A DNA stretch of 15,555 bases from NCBI GenBank assembly GCA_018434645.1, contig JAHDOX010000019.1:1-15555 (forward strand), written 5' to 3'. The stretch comes from Synergistales bacterium. GTDB taxonomy: Bacteria > Synergistota > Synergistia > Synergistales > Thermovirgaceae. Shown piece after piece: positions 1 to 7,632 of this stretch. The notes under the pieces were generated by a model. That model searched no databases. It was not told the DNA's origin and saw only the letters and a program-made list of their open reading frames with translations. A program made the position numbers and the translations under genes. Every line of letters begins with the position of its first letter. Positions within the stretch are counted from its first letter, which is position 1.

Positions 1-1195
1 ACTGGCTGCTCCAATAGACCAAAGCGTCGATCCCGGTTTTTAATCCGGCCTGGAAGAAATATACACCACAGGATTCTTTCAGGGAATCAATGATATCCAC
101 CCTGCCATGCCCGGTCCTTTTCCAGCACCTGAACACCCTGTCGCCGAGGCGAAAGGCTCCGGTGCAGTTGTACGTGGTTCTCTCGGTGATCGCTCCCTCC
201 GCCAGGGCAGCGTAAAGAGTCACAACCTTGAAGGGCGAACCGGGAGGATAAGTTCCGCTTATGACCCTGTTCATCATGGGCCTTTCGGGATCGTTCAAAA
301 GCCTGTTCCACTCACGGGAGGAAACCCCCCAGGCAAGGGGGTTTATATCGAAGGTAGGCGAACTGTAAAGGACCTTCACATCCCCGTTTTGAACGTCCAT
401 TGCGAAAACGGCACCTTTCCTGCCTGCCATCAGCTCCGCCGCCAGGCTTTGCGCACCGAAATCGACGGTAAGCCTGATCGTCTGGCCGGGCACAGGCTCC
501 TTTCTGTCCAGTACACGCACCCTCCGCCCCCTGGCGTCGACTTCTATGGATTCCTCCCCGGGAGAACCTCTCAGAGTTTCCTCGTAAAACTGCTCTACAC
601 CTCCCTTGCCTATTACGTCGCCACCCCTGTAGTCTCCATGCGAAAGTGTTTCCAGGTCCTTTTTCGTTACCTCGCCGACGTACCCCAAGATGTGGGAAAC
701 AAGCGGACCGGAGGGATACACCCTCCTGGAAACCGGCAAGGGGAAAAGATAATCGGGAAATTCAGGATCACTGACCATGGTGGCTATCTGGGCCATAGTG
801 AGGTTCGGCAGCACCGTCACGGCATTATAGGGAACATCGTACTGTCTGTCCACAATACTCCCCAGGGTACTTACCGTAACAGGAATTCCCAGACTTGAGA
901 GAAAGGAAGCCGTTTCCTCCAAACGTCCTTCTTTCCTCAGATCGAGTGGATACCCCATAAGGTCGAAAGTTTTAACGTTCGTAGCCAGAGGCGTTCCGTT
1001 GGCATCAAGGATATCCCCCCTCGCTGCAGGTATCCGTATGAACCGCAACCTGTTTTGCGAGGCCAGCTGGACGTATTTGCCGGCCTGGCCGACCTGGAAC
1101 CTGTAAAGAGCCAAAACCAGAAAGAACATCGAAAGGAATACAATCCATCGAAAAAGGATAAGCCGCTTTCTTTCCGACATCCCGTTACCGGACAT
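1..1195 (-). CDS. mrdA: Penicillin-binding protein 2, cell-elongation transpeptidase (C-terminal part missing)
   Basis: This is a class B penicillin-binding protein that cross-links peptidoglycan during rod elongation, partnering RodA and the Mre proteins at the inner membrane. The 398 residues seen have a short cytoplasmic N-terminus and one membrane segment (about 11-31). A PBP dimerisation domain with IPAARGDILD at 55-64 follows, and then the start of the transpeptidase domain. The catalytic SxxK motif is SPFK at 320-323, after TYPPG. The second motif, normally SxN or SxD, reads S375-C376-G377. The KTG motif and roughly the last third lie beyond position 1 (family usually about 600-650 residues). 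The ATG at 1193-1195 has GGGGAG about eight bases upstream and overlaps the mreD stop by 11 bases. A second in-frame ATG at 1178-1180 lacks a good ribosome site. The PBP2 assignment is firm from sequence and from its place after mreD. Confidence 0.93.
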   Translation of the reverse strand, partial: MSGNGMSERKRLILFRWIVFLSMFFLVLALYRFQVGQAGKYVQLASQNRLRFIRIPAARGDILDANGTPLATNVKTFDLMGYPLDLRKEGRLEETASFLSSLGIPVTVSTLGSIVDRQYDVPYNAVTVLPNLTMAQIATMVSDPEFPDYLFPLPVSRRVYPSGPLVSHILGYVGEVTKKDLETLSHGDYRGGDVIGKGGVEQFYEETLRGSPGEESIEVDARGRRVRVLDRKEPVPGQTIRLTVDFGAQSLAAELMAGRKGAVFAMDVQNGDVKVLYSSPTFDINPLAWGVSSREWNRLLNDPERPMMNRVISGTYPPGSPFKVVTLYAALAEGAITERTTYNCTGAFRLGDRVFRCWKRTGHGRVDIIDSLKESCGVYFFQAGLKTGIDALVYWSSQ

Positions 1196-1649
1196 GTCTT
1201 TTCTCCCCGTCGGAAGCGAAGGCAAAAGCCAGCATCAAAATGACCGGAAAAACCGTTATAAGTTGCACGACAAAAGCGAAAGCCACTTCTTTAGAGGCTA
1301 CCCCGAAGAAAAAAAATCTCGAAAGGCTCAGCATTCCGTGGGCGGCGGCCAAAAAGCCTGCAAACATCCAGTGCGAGCGTCCTGTAAAAGGAACCCTTTT
1401 CCAGAGAATGCACATCAGACCGATTATGCCACCGTATATCCCCGCGCTCAGGCCGAAAAGTCCGGACCAGCGAAAATCCCATAACAGGCCGCCCAAAAAG
1501 GCGGTCCAGATCAATGCGATTTCCGCTTCCGCATTTCTCGCGCTCCGGAACATCAGGTAAAAGAGGAAGATATCCGGCACATAAGCCCATCCTTCCATCA
1601 GTACCTGGAGGACATCCTGCAAGAACCAGAACAAAACCGCCTGTATCAC
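1185..1649 (-). CDS. mreD: Rod-shape-determining protein MreD
   Basis: MreD is a small integral membrane protein of the elongasome that works with MreC to link cytoplasmic MreB to the periplasmic wall synthases. The 154-residue product is very hydrophobic, with about five predicted membrane segments, and is close to the usual 160-170 residues. The central stretch around residues 50-78 (GGLLWDF, then GLSAGIYGGIIGL) matches the MreD pattern. The family is poorly conserved, so position between mreC and mrdA carries much of the weight. The start is GTG at 1647-1649, overlapping the mreC stop as GTGA. An AAGGAAGG ribosome site lies about six bases upstream, inside the end of mreC. Translational coupling to mreC is likely. 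Confidence 0.9.
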   Translation of the reverse strand: MIQAVLFWFLQDVLQVLMEGWAYVPDIFLFYLMFRSARNAEAEIALIWTAFLGGLLWDFRWSGLFGLSAGIYGGIIGLMCILWKRVPFTGRSHWMFAGFLAAAHGMLSLSRFFFFGVASKEVAFAFVVQLITVFPVILMLAFAFASDGEKRHVR

Positions 1650-2422
1650 CGGGGGCCTTCCTTCTTGACGAAAACCTGCACGCTATAAAGCCGTGAGAAT
1701 TCCGCTCCCGGAACTACGGAATAGATCCTGTACCCTCCTGAAATTCCTGTCGCCTCGCCCACTTCGCCTATCCGCAATCCAGGCGCCAGGTGTTCGCTTA
1801 CAAGGGCGGAGGTCAGTTTCATTCCGGGAGTCAAAAGGTTTTCCAGGGGAACATATAGAAGGCTGATCCTTCCTTCTCCGTCGCCCGCTATTACGCCCAG
1901 GTCCCTCGTCTCCTCCACGACTGCCGGGATCATAAGCCCCGGGGAGGTCAAAAGCTCCACCCAGGAGAAATTCCTGCTCACCTGAAAGACACGTCCGACG
2001 AGGAAGCCGTCCTGAAGGACTGCCATGCCTTTTTCTATCCCGTCGGCGCTTCCCTTGTCTATTTTGAGTTCTTTCCACCAGTCATCAGGCCTTCTCAGCA
2101 CTACCCGTGCTCCCAACAATCCTTCTTCACTTGAAGAGACACTCTCGCTGACGGCTGTGTGTAAAGCCTGTTTTAACCTGATGTTTTCTGCCTGCAGTTT
2201 ATTAATCTCCCTTTGGAGGCGTGTGGTGTCGGCAAACCATGAAACGGCCTTTTCCACACCGATTCTTGCCGCCCTTGCCGGAAGTTCGGGCCACGCAAGC
2301 AAGGTGCCGGCGGTATCCATTGCAAGATACGACGCCGGATCTCCGGACAAAAACACCATTAAAAGAAAGCCGACGGCCACCGAGGCCAATCCGTGCAACG
2401 CCGTCGATCCTTCCCTTTTCAA
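1646..2422 (-). CDS. mreC: Rod-shape-determining protein MreC
   Basis: MreC is the periplasmic scaffold of the elongasome; it binds and activates PBP2. The 258 residues show a short cytoplasmic N-terminus, one membrane helix (about 10-27) and a coiled coil at about 66-92. Two beta-rich domains follow, containing the typical RRPDDWWKELKIDKGSADGI signature at 110-129. Length is normal for the family. The start is TTG at 2420-2422. No ATG fits, and GGAGGTG eight bases upstream supports TTG. A gap of 33 bases separates it from the mreB stop, and the gene overlaps mreD by four bases. The non-ATG start may keep its level below that of MreB. Confidence 0.94.
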   Translation of the reverse strand: MKREGSTALHGLASVAVGFLLMVFLSGDPASYLAMDTAGTLLAWPELPARAARIGVEKAVSWFADTTRLQREINKLQAENIRLKQALHTAVSESVSSSEEGLLGARVVLRRPDDWWKELKIDKGSADGIEKGMAVLQDGFLVGRVFQVSRNFSWVELLTSPGLMIPAVVEETRDLGVIAGDGEGRISLLYVPLENLLTPGMKLTSALVSEHLAPGLRIGEVGEATGISGGYRIYSVVPGAEFSRLYSVQVFVKKEGPR

Positions 2423-2455
2423 CGGTCCGACACCTCCAAAATCACCCTGGATTGC

Positions 2456-3517
2456 TCAGCGTACGCCGTGGCCGACGGAAACCAGAACCTTTTTCATTGA
2501 ATCTATTTCGTTCAAAAGTTTTCCGAGCCCTTCGGCCACAGAGTGTAAAGGGTTCTCGGCCTTTATGACAGGAGCATTCAGTTCCTCGGCAAGCCGCCTG
2601 TCAAGACCTTCCAGAAGCGCTACGCCGCCGGTCAGCACAAGTCCCTGGTCTGCTATGTCACGGGCGAGCTCCGGTGGTGTCTGCTCCAGCGTCTCCCTGG
2701 CCATTTCAACTATCCGCGCCACCGCAGGGTTGATGGCTTCCCTCACTTCTTCGCTGGAAATGCAGATGGATTTCGGGAGACCGTCAGTAAGGTTTCTCCC
2801 CCTTACCTCCAGGATCTTCTCCTTTTTGAGGGGGATCGCCGAACCGATAGCGTTTTTTATCTCCTCCGCAGTGGAGGAACCTATTACAAGGGTATATTTC
2901 TGCCTGATCAGGCCGATTATCGCGTCGTCCATTTCATCGCCTGCCCCCCGGAGGGAATTGCTGACCACAACTCCGCCGAGGGACAGCACAGCCACCTCGC
3001 TCGTCCCGCCTCCGACATCAAGAATCATGCTGCCCCTGGGTTCATGGATGGGCAAGCCCACGCCCAGGGCCGCAGCCACCGGTTCTTCCACCACGTAGGC
3101 TTCCCTGGCTCCTCCATCGAGAGTCGCGTCTATGAAAGCCTTCCGCTCCACTTCGGTGACGTATACGGGAGCGCAGACAATAACCCTGGGATGGCTGAAG
3201 ATGCCTATTCCGCCACCGGTGGTCTTTTCTATGACATGCCTGATCAGAGCCCCAGTCATGTCGAAATCGGCTATCACCCCGTTTTGCAGGGGCCTTACGG
3301 TCTCCACGCCTTTAGGTGTTTTTCCGTACATCGCCTTGGCCTCGTAGCCGAAGGCGATCACTTCCTTTGAACTCTTGCGGGAAGCTTTCCTGTAGGCAAT
3401 GACCGACGGCTCATTGTAGACGACACCCTTTCCCTTGAGGTACACGACTATATTCGCCGTTCCCAGATCTATGCCTATGTCTTTCCCGAAAATTCCCGAA
3501 ATCGAACCGAACACCAT
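2456..3517 (-). CDS. mreB: Actin-like rod-shape protein MreB
   Basis: MreB is a bacterial actin that polymerises on the inner face of the membrane and orients lateral wall synthesis. The 353-residue product has all the actin-fold nucleotide motifs. Phosphate 1 is GIDLGTANIVVY at 15-26, the connect-1 region includes EEPVAAALG at 144-152, phosphate 2 is DVGGGTSE at 167-174, and the adenosine motif is LTGGVALLEG at 295-304. The hydrophobic N-terminal stretch MVFGSISGIFG could act as a membrane-binding segment. The ATG at 3515-3517 has only a weak GGTG ribosome site nearby. It lies 29 bases after the radC stop, so it is probably transcribed with radC and the genes before it, unless a promoter lies inside radC. 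Identity is very secure. Confidence 0.97.
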   Translation of the reverse strand: MVFGSISGIFGKDIGIDLGTANIVVYLKGKGVVYNEPSVIAYRKASRKSSKEVIAFGYEAKAMYGKTPKGVETVRPLQNGVIADFDMTGALIRHVIEKTTGGGIGIFSHPRVIVCAPVYVTEVERKAFIDATLDGGAREAYVVEEPVAAALGVGLPIHEPRGSMILDVGGGTSEVAVLSLGGVVVSNSLRGAGDEMDDAIIGLIRQKYTLVIGSSTAEEIKNAIGSAIPLKKEKILEVRGRNLTDGLPKSICISSEEVREAINPAVARIVEMARETLEQTPPELARDIADQGLVLTGGVALLEGLDRRLAEELNAPVIKAENPLHSVAEGLGKLLNEIDSMKKVLVSVGHGVR

Positions 3518-3546
3518 TGGTCACCAACTTTCACAAAATTTCCTCA

Positions 3547-4230
3547 TTATGAAATTGAAACGGCCCTGATTTTCCCGTCGGCTGCTATGTAATGACCTTC
3601 GAAGCCGACACCCAGCGTTTGGAGTTTCCGGCACACATGGTCCGTCAGAAGCCGGTCCTCTGCGCTCGGTTCCAGACTGCCGTCGGGATGATTGTGCAGG
3701 ATAGCCAGTCCTCCTGCGTCAATTCTGACAGCTTTTCTGAACAAATATTTCATATCCAGGCTTGCCCCGTCCAGACCACCCCAAGAAAGCCGGTCTTCCG
3801 TAAGGATACGACCAGTCCTTTCCGTAAAAAGACCTATTATATACTCCCGCTCCTCGTCTTTCAGCATTACGCTCCACCACCGCAGGCGTCCTTGCAGGTT
3901 TTCGTCGGGCGGTATTTCGGACCCCTCAGCTCTCACATCCGCTCTTTCCGCATTAAGCCTCTTTGCTATTTCAAAAGCGGCGATCACGGTGGCGGCCTTT
4001 GCGGACTTAAGCCCCTCAATGCGGCAGAGTTCGGCAAAAGAAGTCCTTGCCAGCCTTTCAAGGCTCCCGAACTCGGCAAGCAGGTCGCCCGCAAGTTCGA
4101 GCACGCTCCTGTTTCTGTCGCCGGTCCTCAAAAGAATCGCGAGCAATTCCTGCAACGAAAGAGCCCCTGGCCCCAACTTCGAAAGCCGCTCCCTGGGCCT
4201 TTCACGATCAGGAACAACCGCCATTTTCAC
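3547..4230 (-). CDS. radC: RadC-family JAB/MPN metalloprotein (UPF0758)
   Basis: This is a RadC-family protein of 227 residues, the usual length. An N-terminal helix-hairpin-helix-like region (about 11-92, starting RPRERLSKLGPGALS) is followed by a JAB/MPN domain. That domain carries the complete zinc signature H179-N-H181-P with S189 and D192. Despite the name, no repair role is proven for the family, and a metal-dependent hydrolase activity is inferred from the JAMM motif. The family commonly sits just before mreB, as here. The start is GTG at 4228-4230, overlapping the preceding metallo-hydrolase stop as GTGA. An ATG two codons later (4222-4224) is an almost equal alternative, with AGGTG just before it. 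Confidence 0.93.
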   Translation of the reverse strand: MKMAVVPDRERPRERLSKLGPGALSLQELLAILLRTGDRNRSVLELAGDLLAEFGSLERLARTSFAELCRIEGLKSAKAATVIAAFEIAKRLNAERADVRAEGSEIPPDENLQGRLRWWSVMLKDEEREYIIGLFTERTGRILTEDRLSWGGLDGASLDMKYLFRKAVRIDAGGLAILHNHPDGSLEPSAEDRLLTDHVCRKLQTLGVGFEGHYIAADGKIRAVSIS

Positions 4231-4865
4231 CTTTGATCACCGGGCCAGAAAGGATTTTCCCTGCGTTCGGCCCCGATGGTTGAATCAGGCCCATGACCAG
4301 GGTAGACTTTAAGGTCATCGGGAAAAGCTGCAAGTTTTCTGATCGATTCTTCCAACTGTTTCTGGTCGCCGCCCGGGAGGTCCGTTCTCCCCACGCTTCC
4401 AGCGAAAAGCGTATCGCCAACCAAAAGTGCCTCCTCGAGGCCTTCCCTGACGTAAAAGCAGGCGCTTCCCGGTGTGTGTCCCGGCGTGTGAATGACGGAG
4501 ATGCGGAGGTCTCCGGCGTAAAAGCTTTCGCGGTCTTCAAGCTCCTTCTCGGGGGGAGAGTATCTGCAGCTGTCCTGCAAAAAGGCCGAGAGGTTGAGTT
4601 CGGGCGACGTCAACATGGAAGCGTCCAGCTTGTGTATCGCGACTCCCCTTGCGGAGTGTTGCCTTAACTTTTCAAGACCGCAGATGTGATCGGAATGGCC
4701 GTGGGTGAGCAGTATCCATTCCAGGTTGATATTCTCCTTTTCGATGATTTCGAGAACTTCCCCCGGATCCCCCCCGGGGTCGACGAAGACGCCGTGTCCC
4801 CGACTGTCGGTAACAAGATAACCGTTAGTCCATAACATGCCCAGTGGAAACCGGCGAATACGCAT
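4227..4865 (-). CDS. Metallo-beta-lactamase-fold hydrolase, glyoxalase II-like
   Basis: This is a 212-residue cytoplasmic metallo-beta-lactamase-fold enzyme of the YcbL / hydroxyacylglutathione-hydrolase-like group. Metal ligands are visible: T54-H55-G56-H57-S58-D59-H60, H130 in HTPGHTPGS, D151 in GDTLFAGSVGRTDLPGG, and H191 in YPGHGPDSTIG. The pattern favours hydrolysis of a thioester such as S-lactoyl-thiol, but it lacks the C-terminal substrate domain of classical glyoxalase II, so the substrate is unknown. The ATG at 4863-4865 follows the dtd stop by three bases. A strong GGAGGG ribosome site lies about eight bases upstream, inside the end of dtd. The order rel, dtd, metallo-hydrolase is widespread in Firmicutes-like genomes. 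Confidence 0.9.
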   Translation of the reverse strand: MRIRRFPLGMLWTNGYLVTDSRGHGVFVDPGGDPGEVLEIIEKENINLEWILLTHGHSDHICGLEKLRQHSARGVAIHKLDASMLTSPELNLSAFLQDSCRYSPPEKELEDRESFYAGDLRISVIHTPGHTPGSACFYVREGLEEALLVGDTLFAGSVGRTDLPGGDQKQLEESIRKLAAFPDDLKVYPGHGPDSTIGAERRENPFWPGDQR

Positions 4866-4868
4866 CTT

Positions 4869-5324
4869 TTAATCCCTCCTGCTTTCTATTAAAAGTGTAA
4901 CTGGCCCGCTATTCGTAAGGTACACATCCATAAAGGCCTGGAAAAGGCCTTCTTCTGTGCGAATTCCCCTTGACCTTACGTTCTTGATGAAATCTTCATA
5001 GCAGGCCTTCGCCTTGTCCGGAAGCGCAGCTTCGACGAAGGAAGGGCGCCTGCCTTTGCTGCAATCCCCGTAAAGTGTGAATTGTGAAACCACAAGCATA
5101 CTTCCCCCGACTTCGATGAGGGAACGATTCATCTTCCCCGAATCATCTTCGAAAATTCTCAAATTTACAAGTTTCTCGGCCATCCAGTTTATATCCCGCT
5201 TTGAGTCGTCCTTGTGAACCCCAAGAAACACGCAAAGCCCCTCTTCGATCTTTCCCGTAGTCTTGCCGTCGACTTTCACTTCGGCACGGCTTACTCTCTG
5301 CACCAACGCGCGCAATATTTTCAC
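4869..5324 (-). CDS. dtd: D-aminoacyl-tRNA deacylase
   Basis: This enzyme removes D-amino acids (and glycine wrongly attached to tRNA-Ala) from tRNA, protecting translation. The 151-residue product has the normal length. Both active-site signatures are present: SQFTLYGD at about 79-86 and NSGPVT at about 137-142, equivalent to the family's SQFTL and NxGPxT motifs. The start is GTG at 5322-5324, which overlaps the rel stop as GTGA. GAGGT about nine bases upstream, inside the last codons of rel, serves as the ribosome site. Tight overlap with rel suggests coupled translation, which is the common arrangement in related genomes. Confidence 0.96.
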   Translation of the reverse strand: MKILRALVQRVSRAEVKVDGKTTGKIEEGLCVFLGVHKDDSKRDINWMAEKLVNLRIFEDDSGKMNRSLIEVGGSMLVVSQFTLYGDCSKGRRPSFVEAALPDKAKACYEDFIKNVRSRGIRTEEGLFQAFMDVYLTNSGPVTLLIESRRD

Positions 5325-7603
5325 CCCCGAATTACCTCTATGACCCCTTGTATAGTGTTGAGTCTGGCGATTACCCTGTAAAGGTGTTCCAGGTCTTTCA
5401 CCTGAAGGTCAACGGACATACGGGCCCTGCTGCCGCCTGCCACAAAGGCCCTGATCTGCAATATAGACCCGTCCATGGCGTTGATTCCCTGTGCCACATC
5501 GGCAAAGAGGCCCGGCCTGTCGACACCTTCGACACGGAGCCGGCAAGCGTAGCGATCGGAAGTCCTGTTCCCCCATTTGACGTCCACCATTCGTTCCGTC
5601 GGTACATTCGCAACGTTCCTGCAACCTTTCCTGTGGACAGTGATCCCGCGGCTTTTGGTCACAAATCCTTTTATTTCATCTCCCGGCAGCGGATTGCAAC
5701 AATTCGCCAGGGCCACCATCACTCCCGGCGCCCCTTCGACAACTATCTCCGTATCGGACTGCTTTTTCTGAATCTCCACCGAAGTCTCCTGGACCTGGAC
5801 ATCTTCTTTCCCGACCGGGAATCTGGCGGCCGCCGAAGCGGCACTCAGGTCCGCCGAACCTATCGCCACCAGCATATCCTCGCCGTTTGCGTACCCGAGG
5901 TCTCTTGCTACCTTGTTTAAAAGAGCTGCGCTACCGGCAAGGTCGATTTCAAGGTTCGGCTGGCGTCTTTTCAGTTCCCTTTCCAGCTGTTCGAGTCCTC
6001 TGGTGAACTTTTCCTCCCTGTCCGTACGTTCCCGTTGACGAAAATAAGAGCGGATCTTGCTCCTTGCGCGACTGCTTTTGGCTATTTTGAGCCAGTCCCT
6101 GGAAGGTTTTGCCTGGGGGGACGTCATAACACTGACTATATCACCGTTTTGTATCCTGTAATCTATGGGAACGATACGGTTGTTTACCATGGCCCCGACG
6201 TAGTGATTGCCGATTTCCGTATGGATGGTATATGCGAAGTCTATGGGAGTCGATCCTTGCGGAAGGGAGATGACGTCGCCCTTGGGGGTGAAGACGAAAA
6301 CGTCCGACGACAGAACGTCGGCCTTTACATGTTCCAGAAATTCCGAAGGCTCACTGCTGTCGGCCTGGGCTTCCAGAACCTGTCTTATCCAGTCGAGTTT
6401 CTGGTCGAGCTCGTCCTCCTTGTGGCGTTTTTCCTTGTACCTCCAGTGCGAGGCTATGCCGTACTCGGCCATCCAGTGCATCCGCCACGTGCGTATCTGT
6501 ATTTCAAGCGGTTCGGCGCTGGGTCCCATGACAGCAGTATGGAGAGACTGGTACATGTTGCTTTTCGGATTTGCTATGTAATCGTCAAACTGACCCGGCA
6601 AGGGTTTCCAGATGGTGTGGACTATGCCGAGTACCGTGTAACAGTCCGCTACGTTTTCCACGGTCACCCTCAGGGCCAGAAGGTCGAACAGTTCTTCCAG
6701 CGAGACGTTCTTGCGCCTCATCTTCTCATAAATACTGTAAAAGTGCTTCGCCCTTCCCGTTATGTAGGCTTCTATGCCCTCTTCGGCCAGGCGCTTTTCC
6801 AGGATTTCTATGGCTTTTTTGATAATCTCCTCGCGTTCGGGCAGCTTCTTCCTGACGCGTCGCCTTATATCGTAATATGCTTCAGGGTCGGTGATCTTGA
6901 AGGAAAGGTCTTCCAGTTCACGTTTTATCTGGTAAATCCCCAGCCTGTGGGCTAGAGGGGCATAGATCTCAAGCGTCTCCCGCGCTATCCTTGTCTGCTT
7001 TTCCCTGCGCAGGGCATGAATGGTCCTCATATTGTGAAGCCTGTCGGCAAGCTTTATCAAGACCACCCTTATATCCTTCGCCATGACCAGAAACATCTTC
7101 CTGAGATTTTCAGCCTGGTAATCCTCGAAGGATTTGAACCGGAGCTTGCCGAGTTTGGTTACCCCGTCGACCAGAAGGCTTACCTCTTCGCCGAACCTTT
7201 CTTCCAGGTCCTGAGGTGTCGTTTCCGTATCTTCGAGTACGTCGTGAAGGAAGGCGGCAACCAGGGTCTCGCAATCCAGGTCCATGTCGGCAAGGATCGA
7301 GGCAACCCGTATCGAGTGTATGATATAGGGCTCGCCGCTGAGGCGCTTTTGGCTGGCATGGGCATTGGCGGCGTATACCACGGCCTCGCCGCAGCGGGCG
7401 AGATCATCCCGTGACAGGTATTTGGATGCCTTTCCCCAAAACTCCTGCCAGGCCATTTTTACCGCCATTGTTCTCTGTTCCTCCGGGAAGCGCCCCACGA
7501 AACTGTCTCTCAAAAGACGGAGAGCCTTCATTTCGCCGGGGTTGGCCTTTTCGCCCCCATGGAGGCCTACGCTTTCCCGAAAGACCTTGCCCTTGCGATC
7601 CAT
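5321..7603 (-). CDS. rel: Rel/SpoT-type (p)ppGpp synthetase and hydrolase
   Basis: A long RelA/SpoT homologue of 760 residues that makes and probably degrades the stringent-response alarmone (p)ppGpp. Order of domains: HD hydrolase (about 66-215) with H96, H120-D121 and E124-D125 intact; synthetase (about 280-390) with GRAKHFYSIYEKM at 283-295, D307, YQSLH at 351-355 and EIQIRT at 367-372; TGS (about 434-494); Cys-containing domain with C635-C636, H657 and C661; ACT (about 687-757). The intact HD motif points to a bifunctional enzyme. Oddly, the synthetase charge motif is QFDD at 338-341, closer to the ExDD of monofunctional RelA than to RxKD. The ATG at 7603 has AAGGTGA upstream. ATG at 7468 preceded by GGAGG (spacing 11) would remove an unusual 45-residue extension. 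Confidence 0.95.
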   Translation of the reverse strand: MDRKGKVFRESVGLHGGEKANPGEMKALRLLRDSFVGRFPEEQRTMAVKMAWQEFWGKASKYLSRDDLARCGEAVVYAANAHASQKRLSGEPYIIHSIRVASILADMDLDCETLVAAFLHDVLEDTETTPQDLEERFGEEVSLLVDGVTKLGKLRFKSFEDYQAENLRKMFLVMAKDIRVVLIKLADRLHNMRTIHALRREKQTRIARETLEIYAPLAHRLGIYQIKRELEDLSFKITDPEAYYDIRRRVRKKLPEREEIIKKAIEILEKRLAEEGIEAYITGRAKHFYSIYEKMRRKNVSLEELFDLLALRVTVENVADCYTVLGIVHTIWKPLPGQFDDYIANPKSNMYQSLHTAVMGPSAEPLEIQIRTWRMHWMAEYGIASHWRYKEKRHKEDELDQKLDWIRQVLEAQADSSEPSEFLEHVKADVLSSDVFVFTPKGDVISLPQGSTPIDFAYTIHTEIGNHYVGAMVNNRIVPIDYRIQNGDIVSVMTSPQAKPSRDWLKIAKSSRARSKIRSYFRQRERTDREEKFTRGLEQLERELKRRQPNLEIDLAGSAALLNKVARDLGYANGEDMLVAIGSADLSAASAAARFPVGKEDVQVQETSVEIQKKQSDTEIVVEGAPGVMVALANCCNPLPGDEIKGFVTKSRGITVHRKGCRNVANVPTERMVDVKWGNRTSDRYACRLRVEGVDRPGLFADVAQGINAMDGSILQIRAFVAGGSRARMSVDLQVKDLEHLYRVIARLNTIQGVIEVIRG

Positions 7604-7632
7604 TGGAACATCACCTTCCGGTCACCCTGCAT

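Noticed and set aside
107..898. Plus-strand open frame of 263 codons at the window start
   Set aside because: It is antisense to the PBP2 gene, which shows clear catalytic motifs; the translation resembles no protein.
2025..3098. Long open frame of 357 codons on the plus strand opposite mreC and mreB
   Set aside because: It lies antisense to two certain genes, its translation is Ser/Pro/Arg-rich without any domain, and it has no ribosome site. It is a by-product of codon bias on the other strand.
6035..6955. Plus-strand open frame of 306 codons inside rel
   Set aside because: It is antisense to the synthetase domain of Rel and has no recognisable motif or ribosome site.
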